DNA of 64,000 nucleotides from Aedoeadaptatus nemausensis (GTDB lineage: Bacteria; Bacillota; Clostridia; Tissierellales; Peptoniphilaceae): positions 124,001 to 188,000 of the forward strand of contig NZ_CAIJCS010000019.1 in the NCBI RefSeq assembly GCF_903819165.1. Direction: 5' to 3'. The notes beneath the pieces were generated by a model, which made no database searches, had not been told where the DNA came from, and saw nothing but the letters and a program-made list of their open reading frames with translations. This document shows positions 49,231 to 57,796 of the stretch, piece by piece (within the stretch, counting starts at the first letter, position 1; every line of letters starts with the position of its first letter). The position numbers and the translations under genes are program-made.

Positions 49231-50134
49231 GAGTTACTCCTTCATCGTATAGTTTTTGAATTTCCTCTAAATGAGTCAGTACGGCATTTACATGGTAATT
49301 CACCATTAAATCCGGCACGACCTGATCGTTGCCCTGAAACATTTCCGTGTAATGGAAAAGATCCTGAATGATCAGCTTATTTTCCATGGTAAATCTGGCT
49401 TCCGTAATATTTAACTTCAGCAATACTTGCAGGTACACGAATACTTCCGTAAAAAGTTCCAGCAGTCGCTCCACCCCGTCGAGATCCACATCTCGGGCAA
49501 AGGGTTCGTCGATTTCTTTTCGAATCAGCTCAAAAGAATCCTGCGCCTGGTTCAGTTCCTTTTGAAGGCCGTCCAACTTCGGCTTTTCGTCGGCGAGCAA
49601 AATGGATTCCGACAGATAAAAAATATCCTCGTAGGTTTTTTCCAAAAGAGCCTCAAAGCTCACCTTGGGGGTAGGCTTGGCGATAAGGTAGTTAATGATC
49701 ATGGAAACGGTAATGCCGAGGAGCGTCCCTAGCAATCGGTTCACGCCGTAAACCCACTGGGATTGCTTGGATGAGAAGCTCGCCACAAAAATAATATTGG
49801 TTAAATTAATAAAGCGATTTAAATTAAAGTGTAAGAGAGTAAGGATGATGATAATAATCCCGATTCCCGCAATAAAAGGGCGAATATAGGGATTTTTCGT
49901 TATCAGAGAGAGAAAATATCCGAGCACGACGCCCATGACACAAGTAAACATTCTAAGGCGCACGGCCCGATGGGTTTCGTGAACGGAAGGCTGCATCGTC
50001 GTCATAGAAGCAATGGCGACAAAAAGCGGCGTATTTAATCCTATAAGATTGGATATAAACAGACTCACCACGACGGAAAGAGCGGTTTTAAAGGTGCGCA
50101 TTCCGATACGGGGAATCTTTCTTTTATTTGGCAT
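49223..50134 (-). CDS. FUSC/aromatic acid exporter-family membrane protein
   Basis: 303 aa. Six N-terminal membrane helices (about 10-160), with GLNTPLFVAIASMTTMQPSVHET typical of the ArAE/FUSC group, shown as the TPLFVAIASMTTMQPS part. A helical cytosolic tail follows. First gene of the long leftward operon; its ATG is 13 bases from GGAGGG, wider than usual. Confidence 0.83.
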   Translation of the reverse strand: MPNKRKIPRIGMRTFKTALSVVVSLFISNLIGLNTPLFVAIASMTTMQPSVHETHRAVRLRMFTCVMGVVLGYFLSLITKNPYIRPFIAGIGIIIIILTLLHFNLNRFINLTNIIFVASFSSKQSQWVYGVNRLLGTLLGITVSMIINYLIAKPTPKVSFEALLEKTYEDIFYLSESILLADEKPKLDGLQKELNQAQDSFELIRKEIDEPFARDVDLDGVERLLELFTEVFVYLQVLLKLNITEARFTMENKLIIQDLFHYTEMFQGNDQVVPDLMVNYHVNAVLTHLEEIQKLYDEGVTHV

Positions 50135-50171
50135 GTTGAATTTGTATCCCTCCAGAGTCGATTATAGGAAA

Positions 50172-50199
50172 AGTATAGCAAAACCATTGAATACTTCAA
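50172..50199 (-). promoter_or_regulatory. Promoter of the FUSC-led envelope operon
   Basis: TTGAAG (50199-50194), 16 bases, TATACT (50177-50172) with TGC before it (extended -10). Divergent from hpf. Confidence 0.7.
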
Positions 50200-50267
50200 G
50201 TTAAACCGACGTTTCAACTTTTAAAAATCGGGTACATAATAAAAAAGAAGTGAGAGGAGTTGTTTAT

Positions 50268-50813
50268 ATGCGTATTGAATTTTACGGCAAAAACATCGAT
50301 TTAACATCGGCTCTGAAAAACCAAGCCGAAAAGAAATTATCGAAATTGGACAAATATTTTACCGAAGAGGTGGAGGCAAAAGTTACCTTCGCTGCGGTTA
50401 AAGGTGATCACACCACTGAAATCACCGTCTTCTTACCGAACACTATCGTCCGCGCCGAGGAGACCACAGAAGATATGTACGCTTCCATCGACCTGGCCGT
50501 AGACGCATTGGAACGCCAAGTTCGTAAATATAAAACACGTTTGAAAAAACGCCAACAGGATACGAAGTCCATTCGTTTCGAAAACTTCGATCAATCCCTT
50601 CCCGAAAGCGAAGAGGATCATCAAGGCAAGATTATTACAAAACGCAAGGAGTTCCACTTAAATCCCATGCTGGAAGAAGAAGCCCTTCTTCAGATGGAAC
50701 TCTTGAACCATAATTTCTTCGTGTTCCTGGATGCCGACGCCGGCGAGCCCGCTCTTCTTTACAGACGACGGGACGGTAATTTCGGCCGAATCGATTTCGA
50801 TTACACACGATAA
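50268..50813 (+). CDS. hpf: Ribosome hibernation promoting factor, long form
   Basis: 181 aa from ATG 50268 (GAGAGGAG upstream). N-terminal HPF/YfiA domain (1-100, GKNIDLTSALKNQAEKKLSKLDKYF) and C-terminal dimer domain (about 125-181, HLNPMLEEEALLQMELL..FFVFLDADAG..ALLYRRRDG). Makes 100S ribosome dimers in stationary phase. A terminator follows. Confidence 0.94.
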   Translation: MRIEFYGKNIDLTSALKNQAEKKLSKLDKYFTEEVEAKVTFAAVKGDHTTEITVFLPNTIVRAEETTEDMYASIDLAVDALERQVRKYKTRLKKRQQDTKSIRFENFDQSLPESEEDHQGKIITKRKEFHLNPMLEEEALLQMELLNHNFFVFLDADAGEPALLYRRRDGNFGRIDFDYTR

Positions 50814-50822
50814 AATCACAGA

Positions 50823-50858
50823 AAGTTCCCTGAACCGATGCGGTCAGGGAACTTTTTT
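50823..50858. terminator. Bidirectional terminator between hpf and the histidine kinase
   Basis: AAAGTTCCCTGA (50822-50833) and TCAGGGAACTTTTTT (50844-50858), 10-base loop; A/T runs on both sides serve hpf and the facing kinase gene. Confidence 0.88.
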
Positions 50859-50860
50859 AT

Positions 50861-52132
50861 TTACGGATTAATTTCTTTAGGAAGCTCTACAAACACTTGA
50901 AAATCATCGTCATCGACGACGACGCGAAATTCGCCGCCCAATATTTCCACGAGGTTTTTAGCGATATAAAGACCCAGGCCGCTGCCCTCGGTGGTGCGGC
51001 TTTTATCGCCGCGGATAAATTGGTTTTGAAGCTCCTCTTTAGATATATTTATTTTATTTTTCGATTTATTTTTCAAACTGAAGAAGATTTTATCCCCTAC
51101 GACGGAGGCGTGGCCCAGTACATCCGTATCGGGTTTCGCATATTTGTACACATTGCTGAAGAGGTTTTGAATCACCCGACTCAATACATTCCCGTCGGTA
51201 TAGATGGGAATGTCTTCCGAATCGGTCTTGTAGATAAAATTCAAATTTCTCGATTCATAATCCGCCGCGCTGTCGCCGTAAATTTGGTTGACAAGTTCGT
51301 TGAAATCGATAATCACCGGCTCCAGGGTAATGTTGCCGCTTCCCGTTTTCGAGGCGTCGATTAAATTGACGATCATGCTCTTTAGACGCTCGGAATTTCG
51401 CCCGAGTATACGAATATAGTTCCTAGCCTCTTCGTCCATGGTTTCCTTTTTACTTAAAATATCCGCATAGTTGATGATGCTCGTAAGGGGCGTCTTTAAA
51501 TCGTGACTTAAATTGGTGATAAGCTCCGTCTTCATCTTCTGAGACTTCACTTGATCTTGAGCCGCCTGGTACATGGAGTCCTTAATTCGGGTAAGATCCA
51601 TTAAGCATTCGTAAGTGGCCTCTTTCATCATGGGAGAAAAGGCTGTAATATCCACATAGCTTTGAGTCTCGGCAATGGCGGCGCGAAGAATTCTATTTTG
51701 AATGACTTCGTCTTCCCCCATAATCATCAGGCGCAATACAGGCATGAGAACAACGCCATATACGATGGGAAAGCCCGTCAAAATCATAAGGCCGTAAAGG
51801 GCGAGCACCGTGTTTACCAGGGCGAAGTATTTGTAAATCCCCTCTTTTTTATGTTCCCGTATAAGATAGCCGAAAAGCCATGTGCGTGATGTGGTAGTCA
51901 TAAAGAGTTTGATCATCCAAAATACGACGACCACCATGATGGCGAGGAGTAAATACCAGGGCGAACGAGAGGGATCGTATGCCGCCTGATCACCGAGGAC
52001 TATCTTAAAAAGATTGAAAATAGCGATTAAAAACCAGGTGTCCAGCCAAATAATTTCCAGATAACTTTCCCGACTGTATTTAAAAAACCATCGCTTAAAG
52101 CGTTCTTTCAATTCCAGGGTGGTGTCGGACAT
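50861..52132 (-). CDS. Sensor histidine kinase
   Basis: 423 aa. Four membrane helices in the first 135 residues, then HisKA with His210 (NLSHDLKTPLTSI), and HATPase with VIQNLFSNVYKYA and GSGLGLYIAK. Lacks a large extracellular sensor loop, so probably senses within or at the membrane. Overlaps its response regulator stop/start by one base. Confidence 0.92.
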   Translation of the reverse strand: MSDTTLELKERFKRWFFKYSRESYLEIIWLDTWFLIAIFNLFKIVLGDQAAYDPSRSPWYLLLAIMVVVVFWMIKLFMTTTSRTWLFGYLIREHKKEGIYKYFALVNTVLALYGLMILTGFPIVYGVVLMPVLRLMIMGEDEVIQNRILRAAIAETQSYVDITAFSPMMKEATYECLMDLTRIKDSMYQAAQDQVKSQKMKTELITNLSHDLKTPLTSIINYADILSKKETMDEEARNYIRILGRNSERLKSMIVNLIDASKTGSGNITLEPVIIDFNELVNQIYGDSAADYESRNLNFIYKTDSEDIPIYTDGNVLSRVIQNLFSNVYKYAKPDTDVLGHASVVGDKIFFSLKNKSKNKINISKEELQNQFIRGDKSRTTEGSGLGLYIAKNLVEILGGEFRVVVDDDDFQVFVELPKEINP

Positions 52133-52827
52133 TAATCGACATCCTCAAATTTATAGCCCATGCCGTAGACGGATTTAATGTAATCGGGTTTTCTCGGATT
52201 GATTTCCACCTTGTCCCGCAAGTGGGAAATATGAACGGAAATAACTTTTTTTACATCGTGGGCGCTTTCTTCCCATACGATTTCGTAGATTTCATCGCTG
52301 GAAAAGACCCGGCCTTTGTTGCGAATTAAAAGTCGTAAAATCTTATATTCGTGGGGCGTAAGATTTGCGATCTTTCCGTCGACCCGCACTTCTTTGGCGT
52401 GGTCGTCCAGTGTAATGCGGCCGCCGGTATAATTGCCGTCGTCGATTTCCGCAGCGCCTAAGGATGTGTAGCGGCGAATGCCCGAGTTGACTCTCGCAAT
52501 AAGTTCTACGGCGTTAAAGGGCTTGATAATGTAATCGTCGGCCCCCATATTCAAGCCGATGATCTTATCTGTAATTTCGCTTTTTGCGCTCAAGATGATG
52601 ATGGGTATATTACTGGTCTCGCGAATTTTGACGATGGCGCTCATGCCGTCCATTTTAGGCATCATAAGGTCCATGAGGATCAAATGGATATCCTCTTCTT
52701 CCATAATTTCCAACGCTTCCAAACCGTTATAGGCTTCGAAGACTTTATAACCTTCTGCCTCTAAGTAAATTTTGATTGCGGAGACAATATCCACTTCGTC
52801 GTCGCAAACTAAAACATTGTATTGCAT
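52132..52827 (-). CDS. OmpR/PhoB-family response regulator
   Basis: 231 aa. Receiver with Asp53 (MDLMMPKMDG), then a winged-helix with ILRLLIRNKGRVFSSDEIYE and YGMGYKFE. Phosphorylated by the next gene's kinase. The regulon is unknown; divergent from the YihY-type gene. Confidence 0.93.
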   Translation of the reverse strand: MQYNVLVCDDEVDIVSAIKIYLEAEGYKVFEAYNGLEALEIMEEEDIHLILMDLMMPKMDGMSAIVKIRETSNIPIIILSAKSEITDKIIGLNMGADDYIIKPFNAVELIARVNSGIRRYTSLGAAEIDDGNYTGGRITLDDHAKEVRVDGKIANLTPHEYKILRLLIRNKGRVFSSDEIYEIVWEESAHDVKKVISVHISHLRDKVEINPRKPDYIKSVYGMGYKFEDVD

Positions 52828-52868
52828 AGCTCCTCCTTCATTATATTGCGTCTATTTTATCATAATTA

Positions 52869-52877
52869 TGGTATAAT
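52869..52877 (+). promoter_or_regulatory. Extended -10 promoter of the YihY-type gene
   Basis: TGGTATAAT (52869-52877) with no well-spaced -35. The in-frame ATG at 52884 would be almost leaderless, so the later start is preferred. Confidence 0.55.
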
Positions 52878-52901
52878 CGCTCCATGGAGGAAACAGTAAA
52901 C

Positions 52902-53834
52902 ATGAACAAGTGGAAAAGAAAACTTAAAGCTTTGGTAAGAAAAAAGCCCTTCGCTTTTTTCGATATTTTTTTATACCATACTTTACACAATGATTTATTT
53001 CAGCATGCCGCCGGACTCTCTTACTTTTTAATATTGGCCATCTTTCCTTTTTTTATCGCCTTATTAAATATCGTGAGTCACGTAAATGTCGACTATCTGA
53101 ATAAAGTCTTCGAAGGGGTCAATCAACTCCCGCCCTCGGTAAAAGATATAATTTTAAACTTTCTCCGAGACCTTCAATTAAATTCTTCCTCCACATTGCT
53201 CTCGATCTCCCTGATCGGTTCGATTTTCATTGCGAGCAAGGGAATTAAACAGGTCATTCGAACTATAAACGATGTGCTTAATCTTACGGAAGACAGAAAC
53301 ATCGTTTCACTGATGGTCCTGGCTTTTTTCATGACCATCGCCCTCTTCGCACTTATTATTTTAATTTTCGCTACACAGGTTGTGGGAAGTAATATTTTAG
53401 AATTTATCTTTAATCTTTTGAAATTCCCGCCCCGAACCTATCGGCTCATCAATTTTTTAATGAATCTGATTCCCCTGGTCTTTATGTTTATCAGCTTCTT
53501 TTTTCTGTATTACCTGGCGCCGAAATGGCCCGAAGGTTACAAATCCTCGAAGCGGATTGCGGCCATCAGTGCCGCTTTTACGACGCTGGTTATTATTTTA
53601 GCCACTCAGGGTTTCGGATATTATGTATCCAATTTCTCGAGCTATTCCAATACCTACGGCTCCCTGGCCGGTATGATTATTTTCCTGGTTTGGCTCTATC
53701 TCTTCGGCCTTATGCTTTTATTCGGAGGTGCCCTTCAGGCGACTCTCTACACCATACAAAACAGCGGCACGTCCTGGCCGCGAAAAGAAACGCTATTTGA
53801 CGGCGTCGTGTCCCGACACGAACGCATTTGTTAG
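52902..53834 (+). CDS. YihY/BrkB-family membrane protein
   Basis: 310 aa from ATG 52902 (GGAGG 11 bases up). About six membrane helices; family motifs HAAGLSYFLILAIFPF, ASKGIKQVIRTIN and FGGALQA. Function of the family is uncertain (once called RNase BN in error). Followed by the PhzF-like gene 12 bases on. Confidence 0.88.
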   Translation: MNKWKRKLKALVRKKPFAFFDIFLYHTLHNDLFQHAAGLSYFLILAIFPFFIALLNIVSHVNVDYLNKVFEGVNQLPPSVKDIILNFLRDLQLNSSSTLLSISLIGSIFIASKGIKQVIRTINDVLNLTEDRNIVSLMVLAFFMTIALFALIILIFATQVVGSNILEFIFNLLKFPPRTYRLINFLMNLIPLVFMFISFFFLYYLAPKWPEGYKSSKRIAAISAAFTTLVIILATQGFGYYVSNFSSYSNTYGSLAGMIIFLVWLYLFGLMLLFGGALQATLYTIQNSGTSWPRKETLFDGVVSRHERIC

Positions 53835-53846
53835 GAGGATCTCATA

Positions 53847-54623
53847 ATGAAACAGTTTATAGTCGACGCTTTTACCGATGAAGTTTTTAAAGGTAATCCC
53901 GCCGCCGTCTGTCTTCCCGACCGGCCTGTTACCGACGAAACTATGCAAAAAATCGCCAAGGAAAATAATCTTTCCGAAACCGCCTTTATCGCCAAGGAGC
54001 GGGACGAATATTTGCTCCGTTGGTTTACGCCGAAAGATGAGATCGACCTTTGCGGACACGCCACCTTGGCCAGCGCCTTTATCGTCTTAAACATTGTGGA
54101 GCGAGACCGAGACAATGTTGTCTTCAACACGAAATCCGGACAGCTCAAAGTTACGCAAAAAGGCGATCTCTATGAAATGGACTTTCCCGCTTACGAACTT
54201 AAAAAGGTTGACGTTACACAAGAAATGGAAGAAGCCGTCGGCGGAAAACCCTTAGAAGCTTATAAGGGCCGAGATCTCCTTCTCGTAATGGACGAAGATT
54301 TCGATATTGAAGGCGCCGAGCCCGATATGGAAAAAATCGAACAGCTCGACGGCCTTATCGTTCACATTACTCAAAAAGGAAAAGATAAATACGACTGCAT
54401 CTCCCGCTCCTTTGCACCGAAACTACTCGTAGATGAAGATCCCGTCTGTGGATCGGGCCACTGCCATATTTCCGTGTATTGGTCCGAAGTGCTGGGCAAA
54501 AAAGATATCCTGGCCTACCAAGCCAGCGAACGGAGCGGCGTCTTACACACAAAAGTGGAGGGCGATCGCGTTTCCCTCGCCGGAAACGCCGTGCTCTACT
54601 CCAGAGGACAAATCCATTATTAA
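53847..54623 (+). CDS. PhzF-family isomerase/epimerase-like protein
   Basis: 258 aa. PhzF marks: FIVDAFTDEVFKGNPAAVC, Glu in NLSETAF, LCGHATLA and DPVCGSGHCHI. Related to diaminopimelate epimerases in fold; substrate unknown. Its SD is in AGGAGGATC. Terminator follows. Confidence 0.9.
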   Translation: MKQFIVDAFTDEVFKGNPAAVCLPDRPVTDETMQKIAKENNLSETAFIAKERDEYLLRWFTPKDEIDLCGHATLASAFIVLNIVERDRDNVVFNTKSGQLKVTQKGDLYEMDFPAYELKKVDVTQEMEEAVGGKPLEAYKGRDLLLVMDEDFDIEGAEPDMEKIEQLDGLIVHITQKGKDKYDCISRSFAPKLLVDEDPVCGSGHCHISVYWSEVLGKKDILAYQASERSGVLHTKVEGDRVSLAGNAVLYSRGQIHY

Positions 54624-54626
54624 CAC

Positions 54627-54657
54627 AAAAAAAGACGAGTCATCCTCGTCTTTTTTA
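54627..54657. terminator. Bidirectional terminator
   Basis: AAAAAAAGACGAG and CTCGTCTTTTTT around a 6-base loop, serving both the PhzF-like gene and the facing SGNH gene. Confidence 0.85.
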
Positions 54658-55680
54658 TTGCGCAAAATTTTCAAATTCTTGTTTCTGTTTTTCTCTCTCT
54701 ACGAGCCACCGATTGTCTTTTACTCCGTCATTTACCATGCCCTTTTCTTTCATCAGGTCGGTAAGGTAGGTATTAAACTTCTCGACCCCCACCGTATTTA
54801 GATGGTAGCCGTCGTAGTAATCTTCCGGCTTTATATTCATAGCATCTTTCGACGGATTGAAATCAATATAGGCAAATCCCTGGTGTTTTATAAAGACCTC
54901 CAATTCCTTCAGTCGGTCGCTATAACTTTCCTCTTCCCAGGTGGGCGTTTTAACGAGTACCAACTGAATACCTCGCCTGGTGCAATATTCCCCCATGGAA
55001 AGCAAGTAGTTTTTGACCTCATCGGAAATAGCCGGCGCTATATTTTTCTTCGATTCGCCTGTCAGATCTTCCTGAAATTTTTCGCTATGGCCTGCCAATG
55101 CCACATAGCCTCTATAAGGATCCTCATAATCTTCGTAGCGAGTGTGGTAATCTTTGGGCTTAAGCTCGCCCCAGCGATCGTGATATTTGATCAACGGGAA
55201 GAGGGCCTCGGCCTTCATTCCCCGAGGGACGACGCGATAAATCATGGCCAGTTTATTAAAGCTCAGAGGCATGTCATCTGTATAGGAGTGAACCACGCCT
55301 TCGTCCGCTTCCCCTTTTAAAAGGCAACTGAAAACGTCGACAACCACATATTTCGGCTCCCGTCTTTTTATGGCGTCTTTCATATAGTAATAGGTGGCGC
55401 CCAAAGGTTGTTTTTGCGTGGCGAGGACATAGGATTTCATCCCCGTATTTTCATATAGAGCCAAGGGATTAAAGGAGCAGTAACTGTGGCTCGTGCCGAG
55501 GAAGTAAATATCGTAATCGTCGACGGAATTATAAAAGCCGCCGATTTTATTGCTCATATCCCAGGGCCTTTCCAGAGACTTTCGGATGAAAATCCTATTG
55601 AGTTGTAGGAGCATGAAAAAAACGAGAAGGCAAAAAAGGATAGCTCTCCCCATTTTATAAAGCTTTCGACCCATGGACAT
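54655..55680 (-). CDS. SGNH-hydrolase-like acyltransferase partner (DltD/AlgX-like)
   Basis: 341 aa. One N-terminal membrane helix (about 8-28), Ser in FLGTSHSYCSFN, and a likely Asp/His pair in YDGYHLNTVG: an SGNH-type esterase/transferase outside the membrane. Directly after an MBOAT gene (4-base gap), a pair that acylates a wall polymer or exopolysaccharide. Confidence 0.78.
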   Translation of the reverse strand: MSMGRKLYKMGRAILFCLLVFFMLLQLNRIFIRKSLERPWDMSNKIGGFYNSVDDYDIYFLGTSHSYCSFNPLALYENTGMKSYVLATQKQPLGATYYYMKDAIKRREPKYVVVDVFSCLLKGEADEGVVHSYTDDMPLSFNKLAMIYRVVPRGMKAEALFPLIKYHDRWGELKPKDYHTRYEDYEDPYRGYVALAGHSEKFQEDLTGESKKNIAPAISDEVKNYLLSMGEYCTRRGIQLVLVKTPTWEEESYSDRLKELEVFIKHQGFAYIDFNPSKDAMNIKPEDYYDGYHLNTVGVEKFNTYLTDLMKEKGMVNDGVKDNRWLVEREKQKQEFENFAQ

Positions 55681-55683
55681 CTC

Positions 55684-57138
55684 CTAAAATTGAAAATAAA
55701 TAAATTGCGATTCCGAATAACCCGGCCCGTAAACGCCGAAGACAAAAATACAAAAGAGTAGCACGAGGAGCAGGATCATGCGCAGAGGCCAGGGAGCCTC
55801 TGCAAATTTTTTCCGCAGATCCACTCCATTGTATTTTACGGCGTCGACGATAAACAGAAGGGCAAGGCCTCCCAAGGCGGCGTAGAGCCCTTTCAACCCC
55901 ATTTGACTTTTTGAGATTTCGTCTAAAAACTTTCCGCCTCCCCAAGGGCCCGTCAACATTCTACCTATAAGGCCCAAGCCCTGGGAAGCGGTGTCGGCTC
56001 TGAAGAATACAAAGGCGAAGACCACGACGGCGAATGTATAGAGCCGCTTGATTCCGCTTGCGAAAAGATTCGTACTTTCCCGCTTCCCTCTCGCTTTTTT
56101 AATCGCCACCTCCAGGACGTTAAAAAATCCGTGAATCATACCCCATAGGACAAAGGTCGCGGCCGCCCCGTGCCAAAGACCGGAGACGGCGAAGACCAGG
56201 AGAATATTAGCGAGATGACGAACCGTCCCCTTGCGATTTCCCCCGAGGGGAATGTAGAGATAATCCCGAAACCATCCGGAAAGGGAGATGTGCCAGCGGC
56301 GCCAAAATTCCACGATTGATTTCGAAAATAGGGGCTCTTTAAAGTTATCCATTAGATCGATTCCCAATACTTTCGCCGATCCCTTGGCCATAAGAGAATA
56401 GGAATAGAAATCGCAATAGATCTGCACGGTAAAAAAACAGGCGGCGAGGAGCAAACTGCCGGAGGAAAAACGCCCGTAATGGGGAAATACTTCGTTGACG
56501 AAAATGGCCACTCTGTCGGCGATAACGAGTTTTAAGAAAAAGCCCCATGTCAAATCGATAAAACCTAGTACCAGGTTTTCATAAGTAAATCTGTGGTCTT
56601 TTTTTAACTGAGGCAGTAAATGCGTGGAACGCTCAATAGGCCCCGCCACCAGCTGGGGAAAAAAGGAGACGAAGAGAGCGTAATGAAGCAGGTTTTTCTC
56701 CGCCTTTAAGTCTCCGCGGTATACGTCGATGGTGTAGCCCAAAGCCTGAAAGGTGTAGAAAGAAATCCCCACGGGAAGGAGGACATCGACTCCTAAATTA
56801 ATAGGGGAAGCGCCCCATATGCTTCCCACATGGTTGACGGTCTCCACTGCAAAGTTAAAGTACTTAAAGATAAATAATATCCCGAGATTGGCGGCGAAGC
56901 AGAAAAATACGTAGAGTTTTCGCTTCTTTTCACTTTCCGTCCCGTCCACCATGCGGCCGGTTAAATAGGTCAGCAAGATGGAGAGAATCATAAGGAGCGT
57001 GTACTTCACATTCCAACAGGAATAGAAGAAGAAGCTCGCCCCCAGTAGGAAGGGTTTTTTTATTTTTCGCGGAAGCAGAAAATATAAAAGCACCACGAGA
57101 GGAAAAAAGATTAAATACTGTATGGAATTAAAGAGCAT
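55684..57138 (-). CDS. MBOAT-family O-acyltransferase (AlgI/DltB-like)
   Basis: 484 aa from ATG 57138 (GGGAGG upstream). About ten membrane helices; FLPQLVAGPIERSTHLLPQL and the active-site His in SGLWHGAAATFVLWG. Transfers acyl groups across the membrane to the SGNH partner next to it. Which polymer is modified is unknown; no dltA/dltC is adjacent. Confidence 0.9.
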   Translation of the reverse strand: MLFNSIQYLIFFPLVVLLYFLLPRKIKKPFLLGASFFFYSCWNVKYTLLMILSILLTYLTGRMVDGTESEKKRKLYVFFCFAANLGILFIFKYFNFAVETVNHVGSIWGASPINLGVDVLLPVGISFYTFQALGYTIDVYRGDLKAEKNLLHYALFVSFFPQLVAGPIERSTHLLPQLKKDHRFTYENLVLGFIDLTWGFFLKLVIADRVAIFVNEVFPHYGRFSSGSLLLAACFFTVQIYCDFYSYSLMAKGSAKVLGIDLMDNFKEPLFSKSIVEFWRRWHISLSGWFRDYLYIPLGGNRKGTVRHLANILLVFAVSGLWHGAAATFVLWGMIHGFFNVLEVAIKKARGKRESTNLFASGIKRLYTFAVVVFAFVFFRADTASQGLGLIGRMLTGPWGGGKFLDEISKSQMGLKGLYAALGGLALLFIVDAVKYNGVDLRKKFAEAPWPLRMILLLVLLFCIFVFGVYGPGYSESQFIYFQF

Positions 57139-57169
57139 AAAACCTCCCACGGTCTTCGCCTTCAGGCGA

Positions 57170-57796
57170 CTATTCTCGAGCTACTTCCGCAGCCTTCATA
57201 CATACAAAGCCTATAATTTCGTCAGCACCGGCGGCGAGAAGAGCCTCACAGCACGATGCCAAGGTGGCGCCGGTGGTGTAGGTGTCGTCAATTAACAGCA
57301 CTCTCCCCCTTACGGGATCTGCGGCGAATCCGTCGCGGACATTCTCTCTCCGCTCCTTTGCTGTAAGGCCGATTTGGTCCTTCATCTTTTTTTGGAGATG
57401 CAAACCTTCGTAATACGTTAAATTCAACTCCGAGGCGATTTTTTGCGCCACGAGCTCCGGCGGATTATAGCCTCTAAGTCGCCGTTTCTTAGGCGATGTA
57501 GGCACGGCGCAAATAAAATCCACTCTATGGAGCTTTTCGTGAATTAAAAACTCCGCCCCCAGCTTTCCGAAAACATCCCCCCAATAGCGCTCTTCACGAT
57601 ATTTTAATCCCTGAATCATTTTCGCCGTCAGGGAATTTTCTCTAAAAAGAGCGTATACGGGAAGCCGCTTTTCTGTCAAGAGCCTTTCTTCCAAAAAAGG
57701 AAGGGCATCTGAACACTTGTCGCATAATCCGAAGAGGCCGGCCTCCCGCTCCATACAGAGCACGCAGCCGCCGCCGTAAAATAAACCCTTTACCAC
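57170..57796 (-). CDS. comF: ComF-family phosphoribosyltransferase-like protein
   Basis: 208 aa from GTG 57796 (AAGGAG upstream, inside recD2). N-terminal zinc cysteines CVLC and CDKC, then PRPP loop VLLIDDTYTTGATL. Linked with DNA uptake in competent species. It overlaps recD2 by 7 bases. Confidence 0.88.
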   Translation of the reverse strand: MVKGLFYGGGCVLCMEREAGLFGLCDKCSDALPFLEERLLTEKRLPVYALFRENSLTAKMIQGLKYREERYWGDVFGKLGAEFLIHEKLHRVDFICAVPTSPKKRRLRGYNPPELVAQKIASELNLTYYEGLHLQKKMKDQIGLTAKERRENVRDGFAADPVRGRVLLIDDTYTTGATLASCCEALLAAGADEIIGFVCMKAAEVARE

